64,000 bases of DNA. Source: Costus lasius (lineage: Eukaryota > Streptophyta > Magnoliopsida > Zingiberales > Costaceae). The DNA lies in NCBI GenBank assembly GCA_027563935.2, contig JANVAS020000239.1, positions 1,550,001-1,614,000 on the forward strand. Direction: 5' to 3'. This document shows positions 54,745 through 64,000 of the stretch, in pieces; positions within the stretch are counted from its first letter, which is position 1, and each line of letters starts with the position of its first letter. Position numbers and translations under genes: made by a program. Below the pieces are notes generated by a model, which saw nothing but the letters and a program-made list of their open reading frames with translations, searched no databases and had not been told where the DNA came from.

Positions 54745-57710
54745 TGTTACATCCCGTTATCTTAACCCCAAACAATATGGCACAATTCATGAAGAATACA
54801 GGATGTTTCATATAAGATCGATTCATATGCTAGGTAAAACCGAGTTCAAGAAAACACGATCTGAAAATTTCCATAAATCCATACATACAAATTCACAAAA
54901 CAAAAATCTCATAAATCACATAAAGGTACCTGCCACCACGCAATCCTTGCACTAGACATATGTAAGGCAACAGTTATATCAAATCCGATGGCATAAATAC
55001 AATTCGATTCGAAATTCAAAGCAAAACCACAAAGTCGATTTTATAAACTCATACCAAACACCGAAACCAGGCTGAAGCCCGCGGTGACACAAAAATCAAA
55101 CTCATAAGACTGCCATAACCGGCAACACAATTCACATAGTTCACATGGTTCACATAGTTCATATAATTCATGTTAAGGCCACAACCGGCCCCAAGAATTA
55201 AGCACAAAATTTCTTAAAACAGCAAACAGCATAATTATCCACGCCAATGCACTCAAGAAATGCGCCCCTGCTCTATGCCTGAAAATAGTGAGGGGTGAGC
55301 TACACAGCCCAGTGAGTGGATAGTCTAAATCGACCATCCAGATCATACATTCAAAAATATAGGCAGATTATTTTAAAACCTTTAACAGGAACATTATGTC
55401 AACATATAACAAAATAAAGAAACAGAAGTCATATAGACAGTCAGATGTACACACTAGCATATAACAAACTCAGGTTCTAGAGTTTTACTCTAAACTAATT
55501 AAACACATATATTCTAAACCAACTAAACACACCATACTTAATTAACCTAGTTGTCCAGCATAATCAGTAGTGACCAATATGGTCAAACCCGGCTTGGCCA
55601 AAGCACTGGGAGCTGCAAAATCTCGTGCAACACATAAACATGGATAGTGAGTAGAATCAAGAGGTGGCCCCCGCCAGGTCACGACGTGGCACTTTGCTCT
55701 ATCACCCCATAACACATCGATGGATTGTGTGTAGATTCAAGAGGTGGCCCCCGTCAGGTCATGACGTGGCACTTTGCTCTACGACACCCCATATCACAAA
55801 ATGAGAGTGATGACATCAAGAGGTGGCCCCTGTCTGATCAAGACATGGCACTTTGCGTCTTATATCACCCCATAACATAAAAGAGTAATGACATCAAGAG
55901 GTGGCCCCTGTCCGACCAAGACATGGCACTTTGCGTCAAAACCCGTTCTCCCAAAAGGTTCCTACTGGACAACAGACATATCTTATTTCATATTTCACAA
56001 AGGTGGACTCCTAAGTGTCAACTAGACTCTAGGATAGTCATCACAAAAATCATATCGGGCAGGCTGAACATCAACCACCATCATAATAGGCAGGCTGAAC
56101 ATCAACCCCCTCACATATCAAATATAGGGCTGAAATCTAACCCTTCACACATCACATAAGGACTATCCTATGAGTACACGGTTACACTTAGCCATAGTCC
56201 TAACCAACACATAACACATAATATTCAAAATTCACATAATCCATCACATAACACATATTGTTCAAGATTCACATAACCCATAAATCACATAATAAACACA
56301 TAATATTTCATATTCGAATATCACATAATATAGTGTAGTCCTTAGATTTCATGCTGATTTGTTTAGTCAAATCTGACTAAGTTATCACCCAAGTTTCTCA
56401 AACAAATAAATAACATTGCATTTAACTAGCATTCATAAAAATTACATAAAACTAAAACATATATCCATATAATTTTACAAATTACCCCATGTAACTACAA
56501 ACATCAAAATTCGGTTTTCACAAACAATTCGGTTTCCATTTATATTATCACAAATTCGGTTTTCATACATATTATCTATTTAATTTACTCCTTGATTAAC
56601 ATGAACTTCATACTACAAAATCACTGATTTAATATTACCAAAATCATATAAAAATTCAATGATTTAATGCCACCAAAATTCCCTATAAAATACCTTAAAT
56701 TTCATGCTACAAGTTTCGGTTTTCATGAGATACCTACCTATACAAAATTCCGGTTAAACAATCATCAAGATTATGTTTTGTTTTGGTTTTCATAACTAAC
56801 ATCAAAGTTTCGGTTTTAAACATGGAAATTTAGGTTTTCATAACAAGGTGAAATCTTGAGTTTTCGGTTTTAGCATGCAAAGATTCCAACAAATAATGGT
56901 ATCATCTAACAAGATTAAGTGGACAAAACTCAATTAAGACACCCCACTCACCTTGAACCGTGAACACCAAGGTGAAAAACCTCTACAAAATCGCCTAAAG
57001 TCTTTAAGTCGCCCAAGGAATCTCCAAGAACTTGCCAAGGAAATTTCTTCACTTCAAAGAAAATCGCCAAGGGAAGAAGATGAAGAAAATCTCCTCAAAA
57101 TTCCAAGAACACCAAAGTCGCCTCCTTCTTCCTAGCCGTCGCCCAAAGTTTTCTCAAGACTCCAAAAATCGCTAATAATCTCACCCTAACCGAAATTACT
57201 AACTAAAAATTTCGGTTTTAAATTTTTAACCCATTAACCCATTAATTCAAATAGGTTTTAACCCCTTTAACTAGCTAATTCAAATTTTAAATCTAATTTA
57301 AGTGTAACCCAATAACCCTTAGTTTAAGTGAACATCCAATAAGAGTTTAAATTAACATCCAATTAATTACTTCACTTAAACGCAAATCCAATAAGGATTT
57401 AATTAATATCCAATAAGGTCTAATTAATTACTTACAATTTACAACCCATAATTCCTAATTAATTTATCATGAACAACCAATGATAATTTATCATAAATTA
57501 ACAACCAATAATCAAATAAATAATCTCTAATTAATTTACAATAAATTAACAACCAAATAGACTCAAATCAAATAATTACAATTTAACAATCAATAAGCCA
57601 GTTAATTAGCATCCAATAATTTTATTTAAATCATAATAAAATATCACAGCTAATGATTTTATTTAAATCCAAATAATGCTTACCAGGACTTAAGATCCTT
57701 GGATCTTACA
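54745..57710 (-). repeat. 5' LTR of gypsy-B, full length (2966 bp)
   Basis: On the element strand TGTAAGATCC...GGGATGTAACA. Holds the 79-bp subrepeats, a repeated GGGCAGGCTGAACATCAACC motif (from about 56058), the hairpin motif near 55290-55320, and a CCAAT-rich U3 (57309-57617). The rest is AT-rich and shows nothing gene-like. Confidence 0.94.
57309..57617. promoter_or_regulatory. Cluster of eight CCAAT motifs in gypsy-B U3
   Basis: CCAAT starts at 57309, 57336, 57359, 57388, 57410, 57477, 57505 and 57613, all on the plus strand (ATTGG in element sense), mostly within ATCCAATAA or AACCAAT contexts in AT-rich DNA. This is at the U3 start, where enhancers sit. It may be a degenerate tandem repeat or a binding platform for CCAAT-box factors. 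Nearly all of it is lost from the 3' LTR. Confidence 0.5.
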
Positions 57711-57715
57711 ATTAG

Positions 57716-57950
57716 TCTCAATCATATTAAGGCTGTCTCATGTTCACCAAGATATCTCGACTAAGGACAATGCTAATGTTAGCCAAGCTGAACACCATTG
57801 AGACATTATTCAGAAGTATACATAATAGCAGCAGATAATGTAACAACCTGAATAACAACCATTGCCTTTATAAACTTGTACATTGTTTATACATGATACT
57901 GAAATCATCCCAAAGGCCTCAAACATTTGCCTTAAGGGCATACCCCAACA
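57716..57950 (-). repeat. 5' LTR of copia-E, distal part
   Basis: Continuation of the LTR beyond gypsy-B, from the ATTAG duplicate (57711-57715) to CCCCAACA. It matches the end of the E 3' LTR near 13460-13632 and 24008-24041. Confidence 0.92.
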
Positions 57951-58754
57951 GGCAGTGCTGACCTAAGGTCACCACAAGCAAAGAGTGGCACCAAGCAGTG
58001 CATCGCTGCTACCCACGTCATCGGAATAGATATTGACATCGAGATCCCCATCATCGCAACTAGGCACTGATGTATTATAGTCCCTTTGTCAAACTGATAT
58101 CCGATTGGACAAGTGTGTCACCACTTGTTTTAACCCAATCACATGGTTATGACTAAATCAGGTTCTCACCTGGGTATGGTCATACACGTTTAGTCATAGA
58201 ACCATAAAGGGCCCTGTGGATATCAAGTTTCCCTTAGGAAGGGGCAAATCCTCTATCTGTCAATTGATCTTCTCATATGGGTCATGACATACTCATTGAC
58301 AACCGTTATGACCTCCCAACTACGGCGAGATGTTAGGTTGTACCAAAGTATGTCCCTAACCACATAGAAGATTCATTGACCTTAAGTCTAGGGAACAACA
58401 CATCTCCTGTCACTTGTGCAAATAACTCATGACACCAAGTCATTGCCTCACAGCGGGTCGATCTAGTATATCTACCACTGATATACCCATACATTTGCGT
58501 TAGCGTTTCATACCTAACCAGCCCATATACCAGTCTCTCATGTACTATAGCAGTCCCATATCTACTAAGGTACTTGACTGGGGACAAAAAGTTTGAGCAC
58601 AGATCCAATCTGTCTCCAGGGACATTATCACATAAGTACACATTCGCAGATGTAAACAAATGATGATAACGACAATGCCAGAATGATATATAAATATCAA
58701 TGTTAAGTAGTACAATAATGGACCAATATTTGGTCATAGGGCATATACACCAAC
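57951..58754 (-). repeat. Remnant LTR of a divergent Angela-like family (copia-I)
   Basis: On the minus strand begins TGTTGGTGTATATGCCC at 58754, just after a PPT AGTGGGAGAT, and runs until copia-E interrupts it at 57950. It shares LTR start, PPT and blocks such as TGGACAAGTGTGTC with the main family but is clearly diverged. An open frame 58333-58770 crosses the LTR boundary and is not a gene. Confidence 0.75.
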
Positions 58755-58818
58755 AATCTCCCACTTGCACTAAGACCTAGAGGTTGAGGAATCTCAACCC
58801 CATATCTCTAGCGTGACC
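58755..58818 (-). pseudogene. Last residues of copia-I pol with PPT
   Basis: The minus strand encodes a short pol tail ending GLRFLNL then TAG, comparable to GLRFLNH at the end of copia-E/C/H, followed by the PPT and LTR start. Only the tail survives, because another LTR-like sequence begins at 58819. Confidence 0.7.
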
Positions 58819-59002
58819 TGTTGGGAAATCCCGGGGATATTTTACAATTTTCAGAGATAGAGATTACACAAAACATTGCACAGCGGAAGCAATATCCCTG
58901 AAACGAGCCGGTCAATCGCATGCGAGAGAGTCGACACGATAAGATAGAATATACCTTAAAGCAAGATGAGGCTGATGTCGTGATAGGTGCCCAAGTGTGC
59001 AC
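58819..59002. repeat. LTR fragment of an unidentified family
   Basis: Begins TGTTGGGAAATCCCGGGG, an LTR-terminus-like sequence, and contains CACAGCGGAAGCAATATCC, which resembles the inverted 3' ends of copia LTRs (compare GGCAGCGGAAATTTT near 29810). It is cut by copia-F at 59002. Orientation is uncertain, with minus more likely. Confidence 0.5.
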
Positions 59003-60661
59003 TGTTGGGGTATGCCCTTAAGGTTAATATTTGAGGCCTTTGGGATGATTTCAGTATCATGTATAAACTATGTATAAGTTTATAAAGGCAATGGTTGTTA
59101 TTCAGGTTGTTACATTATCTGCTGCTGTTATGTATACTTCTGAATAATGTCTCAATGGTGTTCAGCTTGGCTGACATTAGCATTGTCCTTAGTCGAGATA
59201 TCTTGGTGAACATGAGACAGCCTTGATATGATTGAGACTAATATGTGTTATAATCTTATAGGGTGCTTCGAGCATGGAATAAGATGTAGACACATAGGTG
59301 CATTGGATGTACTGGACAGACCCTACTTAGGATATTCAATTGTTTGTCACAATATGAATAATCCTTATATGCAAGCAAGTGGCATATTTCCTCTAACTTG
59401 AGATCGCTTGTGTTTCTAAATGATGATTGGCATTGTCTTGAGGTAATTCAATATCATTTGAAATATAATGGTTATAGATTATCTTGGATAATGAGCATGA
59501 GTCATGTTAGGACACTAGTGATAGATATAGGATTGCCTCTCCTTGTTGGAGTGTGATGTTCTAAAGGGGCCCCCTGGATGAGATGATTGAGAAAGTGTAT
59601 GGCCATACCCAGATGACTATGTTCATCTGATCTAATCATTTTCATCATATTGGAATTACAGGCTTGACACGCTTGTCCAATGAGAACGTCCAGTGGCAAA
59701 GGAAACATGTATGTCAAGTGAATTGGATTCACACTTGTGCTATGGTTTGGGTGTAGTCTTGGAAGACTCTTTCCTTCATATCGGGAGACAGTGATGTGTT
59801 GCTAGATACCCCTCTCTGATCGTGATAATGTAAGTTATCGTTACCGACATTGAAGGAAACCCTTAGGGTCGCACAATTTGATGATATGGCTTACTTATGT
59901 CAGATCGTGTGGACTGAATGGTTTTGGTTCAGTTTAAAGGAGTTTAAACTCTGATTGGAAGTGAGATCTGGTCTGATCATGTTTGATTGATTAGGGCTTG
60001 AGATCGGTAAGCTTCGATCGGGAGAATTGATGCTTGATCGATGAGATCAAGAGCATCAAGAGATGTGTGGTTAGATCTTGAGCCATCTGGTTCATATGAG
60101 ATCTAGACCAAGGCTTGGTTCATTTTGGTCTTTGAACCAAAGTGAATTGAACCGGTTCACATGGTGAACGCATGGTTCAAGTGAGAGGAGTTTTTCGGTT
60201 GGTTCATTAACGCATGAACGCATGGGTTATGGCTTACTATTTTTGGAAGTCATGGATTCTAATTAGAAACCCCCCCACGTAACCGAAGAAACACGACTCT
60301 CTCTTGCCTCTTCTCCTCGTGTGTGTCTCGCCTCCACGAGTGTGAAAAAGTTTGTTCGACCAGCCAAGAAGACATCTCATCTCCTTCACGCGAAAGGGAT
60401 ACCTTGGAGATCTTTGCTAGCACAAAGAACACAAGGGAGGAAGCCATCGCCATCTTGTGTGTGACTACTTTGGAGGAGAGCCGCTCGCTCTCTTACATCT
60501 TCCAAGTCGCCATCCAAACAATGGCCATGGTAAGATCTTGTCTTGATCTATGCAAGCTTTAAAGTTAATCATATGTTCATATTATACGATCCGCAAGAAA
60601 CCCTTGTTTTCGCCCAAGAAGTTTTTTATGCGCCTGATCTAGGGTTTCGCCCCCCCTTTCA
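59003..60661 (+). repeat. 5' LTR of copia-F (1659 bp)
   Basis: TGTTGGGG...TTTCA followed by PBS. More similar to copia-E LTRs than to C/H (for example GTTATGTATACTTCTG and GTTCAGCTTGGCTGAC), so E and F form a subfamily. TGCAC at 58998-59002 is the expected target half. Confidence 0.92.
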
Positions 60662-61818
60662 ATTGGTATCAGAGCATGGTTCTGATATGATTCGTATGAT
60701 TGCTTATGTTTGTGATCCATGCTTGCGTTTTTAGAGTAGATCTAAACCTTATAGATCATCATGCGAAAATACATGCTAGACATTAGATGTATGTTTTTAC
60801 TTAAGTTGCGCATGTATGATATTTGTGTGTGCATGTAAGAGAAGTTTTTATCAAAACTCAATATCTTGCGCGCCCCTCACCTAGATCTCTCTAAAGCGCC
60901 TACTTGAAATACTTAGACGGGTTACTAGGGTTGAAGTCGTCAGTCTAGTATGGACCCAACAGCCTGATCAGACCATCTGACAGCCTAGATGGGTCGGCCA
61001 GATAGCACCTATGCGCACGCCTACAGGTGGCTATAGGCCGACTGCAGAAGGGCGTGTAGCGATGTCTGATTGAGGCGCCTAGTGAACGATCATGATTAAG
61101 GCCCAGGGTCACACCCGCCTGCCAGAAATCATGTGGGATGTTCAGCCCTTAAGGCATGCATAGTTGACCACTAGGTCAACACAAGTCAGTTATGACTGGG
61201 TGCATGCAAGGGCAGTGGGTCTGACTTGCTCTGATGAGTGGATCCCTATTAATGGACCGTTGTAAGTTAGTAGGGCACACAAGGAAATAAAATTGATGCC
61301 ATGGGGTTTTTCAAAAAATTTATTTTCTGATTGGATCACATGTATGCTTATTTAACCTGATTGGGTGTCTATTTAATCTTATGTGGGCTGCCCTAATTTG
61401 TGTGCTGTGCTGGGGCCTGCGAGCCTGGAATTAATTGTAAATTTTTATTGTGATCTGTGTATCACACTTTAATTTATAATAATGTATAATTGACCTGCGT
61501 GTCAATTCATGTCTAGATAGATTAAAATGTAATTTGATCAGACATGAGCACAGAGCACACATGACAGAAGCGCTTGCAGCAAGTGCCTTGACCGGGTGGG
61601 AGGTCTAGAGTTCGACTCTAGCACAGGCGCATGCTACCTGATGGGCGCATTTGAGCTGCAGAGAGGGCTTGGGCCCGGGCAGGGCCAGATAAAGTGCAAG
61701 AGACCCATAAAGAGCTCAAGTGAAGACTTCTGTAAAACTAGGGTTTTTACTTAGGCTTTTATGGGCATTTACCACATAAGATCATTGTGCTTTCTATTTA
61801 CTGTTTAAGAAATATTAG
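60662..61818 (+). other. PBS and partial leader of copia-F
   Basis: PBS TGGTATCAGAGC at 60664-60675, then leader sequence like that of copia-E, with a degenerate tRNA-like module (A-box-like 61562-61572, B-box-like 61609-61619). Copia-G interrupts it before the hairpins and gag, which must lie right of the window. Confidence 0.85.
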
Positions 61819-63503
61819 TGAAAGGTCCCCTTCAAGGGGGAGCGAAACCCTCAAGTGGCGCACATCGAGAATTTCATAGCGGAATCTAAGGTTTCCATAG
61901 GATCATTTGAATGAACATATGATCAACTTGCTAAAAGATTGCAAAGATCGAAAGGATCATACAGTAGCCATCACTTGGATGGAGCCTTGGAAGCAAAGAG
62001 TCAAATGCTTCTTCTCCAAAGGGAATCACACACAAGAGGAGAGATGGCTACCTCCTTGGTCGTTCCTTGTGCTAGCAAGGATCTCCAAATTTCCTTGTCG
62101 TGTGAAGAAGATAAGAGATGGATCTTGGCGAGGATCAACTTTCTTCTCTTTTCGTCAAGTTTCTCCACACCGAAAGAGGAACCTTGAGAAGAGAAGAGGC
62201 GAGCGTTGAAAAACATTTAGGCGTTGAGGGAAGTGGCAAGTTATGACATTCCAAAAATAGAAGACATGAAGCCATGCGCCCACAAACCGACCAAAACGCC
62301 TACAAGCATTGAACCAAGCGTTCACCATGTGTGAACCAGTTCAAGCCAATTCGGTCCAATGCATTTGGTTCAAAGACCAAACCAAATCAGCCCAAGCCAT
62401 AGTCTAGATCTCTCTGAACCAAATGGTTCAAGATCTAACCGTTCATCTCTTGATGCTCTTGATCTCACCGATCTAGCATCAATACTCTCGATCGAAGCTT
62501 ACCGATCTCAAGCCCTAATCAATCAAACATGATCAGACCAGATCTCACTTACAATCAGAGTTTAAACTCCTTTAAACTGAACCAAAATAATTCAGTCCAC
62601 ACGATCTGACTTAAGTAAGCCATATCATCAAATTGTGCGACCCTAAGGGTTCCTTTAAATGTCGGTAACGATAACTTATGATATCACGATCAGTGAGGGG
62701 TATCTAGAAACACATCACTGTCTCCCGATATAAAGGAAAGAGTCTTCCAAGACTACACCCAAACCACAGCACAAGTGTGAATCCACTTCACGAGGCATAC
62801 ATGTTTCCTTTGCCACTGGATGTTCTTATTGGACAAGCGTGTCAAGCTTGTTACTCCAATATGATGAGCATGATTAGATCAGATGATCATAGTCACCTGG
62901 GTATGGCCATACACTTTCTCAATCATCTCATTCAGGGGGGCCCCTTTAGAACATCACACTCCAAACAATGAGACGGCAATCCTATATCTATCACTAGTGT
63001 CCTAACCTGACTCATGATCATTATCCAAGATAGTCTATAACCATTATGTTTCAAATGATATTGAACTACCTCAAAACAATGACAATCATCATTTAGAAAC
63101 ACAAGTGATCTCAAGTCAGAGGACATGTGCCACTTGTTGCAAACAAGGATTATTCACATTGTGACAAGCAATTGAATATCCTAGTAGGGTCTGTCCAGTA
63201 CATCCAATGTACCCATGAGTCTACATCTTATTCCATGCTCGAAGCATCCTATAAGATTAGAACACATATTAGTCTCAATCATATCAAGGCTGTCTCATGT
63301 TCACCAAGATATCTCGACTAAGGACATGACAGCATGTCAGCCAAGCTGAACAGCATTGAGACATTATTCAGAAGCACACTTATTGCAGCAGATAATGTAA
63401 CAAACTGAATAACAACCATTGCCTTTATAAACATAAAAGTTTATACATGATACTGAAAGAATCCCAAGGCCTCAAACATTAGCCTTAAGGGCATACCCCA
63501 ACA
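61819..63503 (-). repeat. 3' LTR of copia-G (1685 bp)
   Basis: Plus-strand termini TGAAAGGTCCCC and CCCCAACA. Includes the terminal palindrome CCCCTTCAAGGGG near 61825; the mid-LTR inverted repeat is degenerate here (GATAACTTATGATATC). Several open frames inside match those in the other LTRs. Confidence 0.92.
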
Positions 63504-63523
63504 ATCTCCCACTTGCACTTAAT

Positions 63524-64000
63524 CTAATGGTTGAGAAATCTCAAACCCATGTTATTACAGTGCTTCTCATGCTTCTGCTGCGCCAAAGGCTTGGTAAGCG
63601 GGTCAGCCAGATTGTCATCTGTATGAACCTTGTAGATTTTGATCTCACCACGATCAATGATCTCCCGGATCAAGTGAAACCGTCTCTGTATGTGCTTGGA
63701 CTTCTGGTGCGACCGTGGTTCCTTTGCTTGTGCGATTGCTCCAGTGTTATCACAGAAGATAACCAAAGGATCTGCACTCGAAGGAACAACACCAAGTTCC
63801 TGAATGAACTTACGAATCCACACTGCCTCCTTGGATGCTTCCGAGGCTGCAACATACTCGGCTTCTGTTGTGGAATCAGCAACAATAGATTATTTGAAAC
63901 TTTTCCACACCACTGCACCTCCATTCAAGCTAAAAACATAGCCTGATTGCGATCGGAAATCATCCTGGTCAGATTGGAACGAAGCGTCAGTATATCCTTC
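63524..64000 (-). pseudogene. RNase H end of copia-G pol, with a stop
   Basis: The minus-strand frame ends at TAG 63524-63526 (GLRFLNH). It encodes the RNase H C-terminal part: STTEAEYVAASEASKEAV, VIFCDNTGAIAQAKEPRSH and HIQRRFHLIREIIDRGE. TAA at 63890-63892 replaces the glutamine in SFKQS; copia-E has CAA there. Upstream of the stop the same frame continues with [10 protein letters not shown] to the window edge. Confidence 0.9.

Larger units (their letters stand above)
31177..57710 (-). mobile_element. Gypsy-B: Tekay/Del-like chromovirus carrying two copia insertions
   Basis: Minus-strand element with 5' LTR 54745-57710, PBS 54730-54741, gag-pol in pieces (50820-54618 and 41179-41750) and a truncated 3' LTR 31177-33764. 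Target duplication ATTAG at 31172-31176 and 57711-57715. Copia-C and copia-H lie inside. The 3' end of pol with the expected chromodomain region, the PPT and about 0.4 kb of U3 are missing at the copia-C junction. LTRs differ at about 11 of 2585 positions counted by eye, so it is a recent insertion. Confidence 0.92.
10415..57950 (-). mobile_element. Copia-E: older Angela-like element, both LTRs hit by later insertions
   Basis: Outer element of the central region, on the minus strand. Its 3' LTR is in pieces (10415-11088, 12751-13632, 24008-24041, plus a part left of the window), the body is 24042-29759, and the 5' LTR is split (29760-31176 and 57716-57950). Each interruption is bounded by a 5-bp duplication and the split pieces align end to end with the other LTR. 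The two LTRs differ at about 8 of 670 positions compared by eye. The right terminus adjoins GGCAG (57951-57955), the expected target-site half, inside an older LTR remnant. Confidence 0.88.
61819..64000 (-). mobile_element. Copia-G: 3' end of an Angela-like element inserted in copia-F leader
   Basis: Minus-strand element with 3' LTR 61819-63503, PPT 63504-63514, and the end of pol running off the right edge. ATTAG at 61814-61818 is the candidate target half; its partner lies outside the window. It is of the C/H LTR subfamily. Confidence 0.9.

Noticed and set aside
58333..58770. 145-codon frame on the minus strand
   Set aside because: It crosses the PPT-LTR boundary of the copia-I remnant and shows no known domain.

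Overview
The window is a block of nested LTR retrotransposons, typical of intergenic or heterochromatic DNA in a large flowering-plant genome. I see no host gene, rRNA, functional tRNA or CRISPR array. Essentially every base belongs to a Ty1/copia element (gag-pol order protease-integrase-RT-RNase H, LTRs of about 1.65-1.75 kb, Angela-like within the Tork group) or a Ty3/gypsy chromovirus (protease-RT-RNase H-integrase-chromodomain, LTRs of 2.6-3.0 kb, Tekay/Del-like). All primer-binding sites match the plant initiator Met-tRNA 3' end (TGGTATCAGAGC or near variants). The species cannot be named from this sequence.

Layout, left to right. Copia-1 (minus, 1-4538) runs off the left edge and is inserted in copia-2 (minus, 4539-10414), which is itself inserted in the 3' LTR of copia-E (minus, outer span 10415-57950). 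That E 3' LTR also holds a solo LTR (11089-12745, target duplication AACCA) and gypsy-D (plus, 13633-24002, AAAGG); gypsy-D's reverse transcriptase is split by a second solo LTR (17002-18716, CCATT). The E body occupies 24042-29759. Its 5' LTR (29760-31176 plus 57716-57950) is split by gypsy-B (minus, 31177-57710, ATTAG). Gypsy-B contains copia-C (plus, 33908-41178; intact 1294-codon ORF but no 5' LTR or PBS) and copia-H (plus, 41751-50819, TCAAC), which is structurally complete, has LTRs differing at about one base in 1666, and a full-length ORF. To the right lie remnants of two other LTR families (57951-59002), then copia-F (plus, 59003-61818), broken by copia-G (minus, 61819-64000), which runs off the right edge.

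Chronology from nesting and LTR divergence counted by eye: E LTRs differ by about 1.2%, D about 1.2%, B about 0.4%, H about 0.06%. Most in-frame stops are C-to-T type changes at CAG/CAA (or TGG to TGA), as expected for methylated silenced copies.

The best candidates for undescribed biology are in the 1.6-1.9 kb leader between PBS and gag of the copia family: a duplicated stem-bulge-triloop RNA element with compensatory changes, a tRNA-like A-box/B-box module present in some copies and cleanly absent from others, and a splice-acceptor-like sequence just before the gag ATG.
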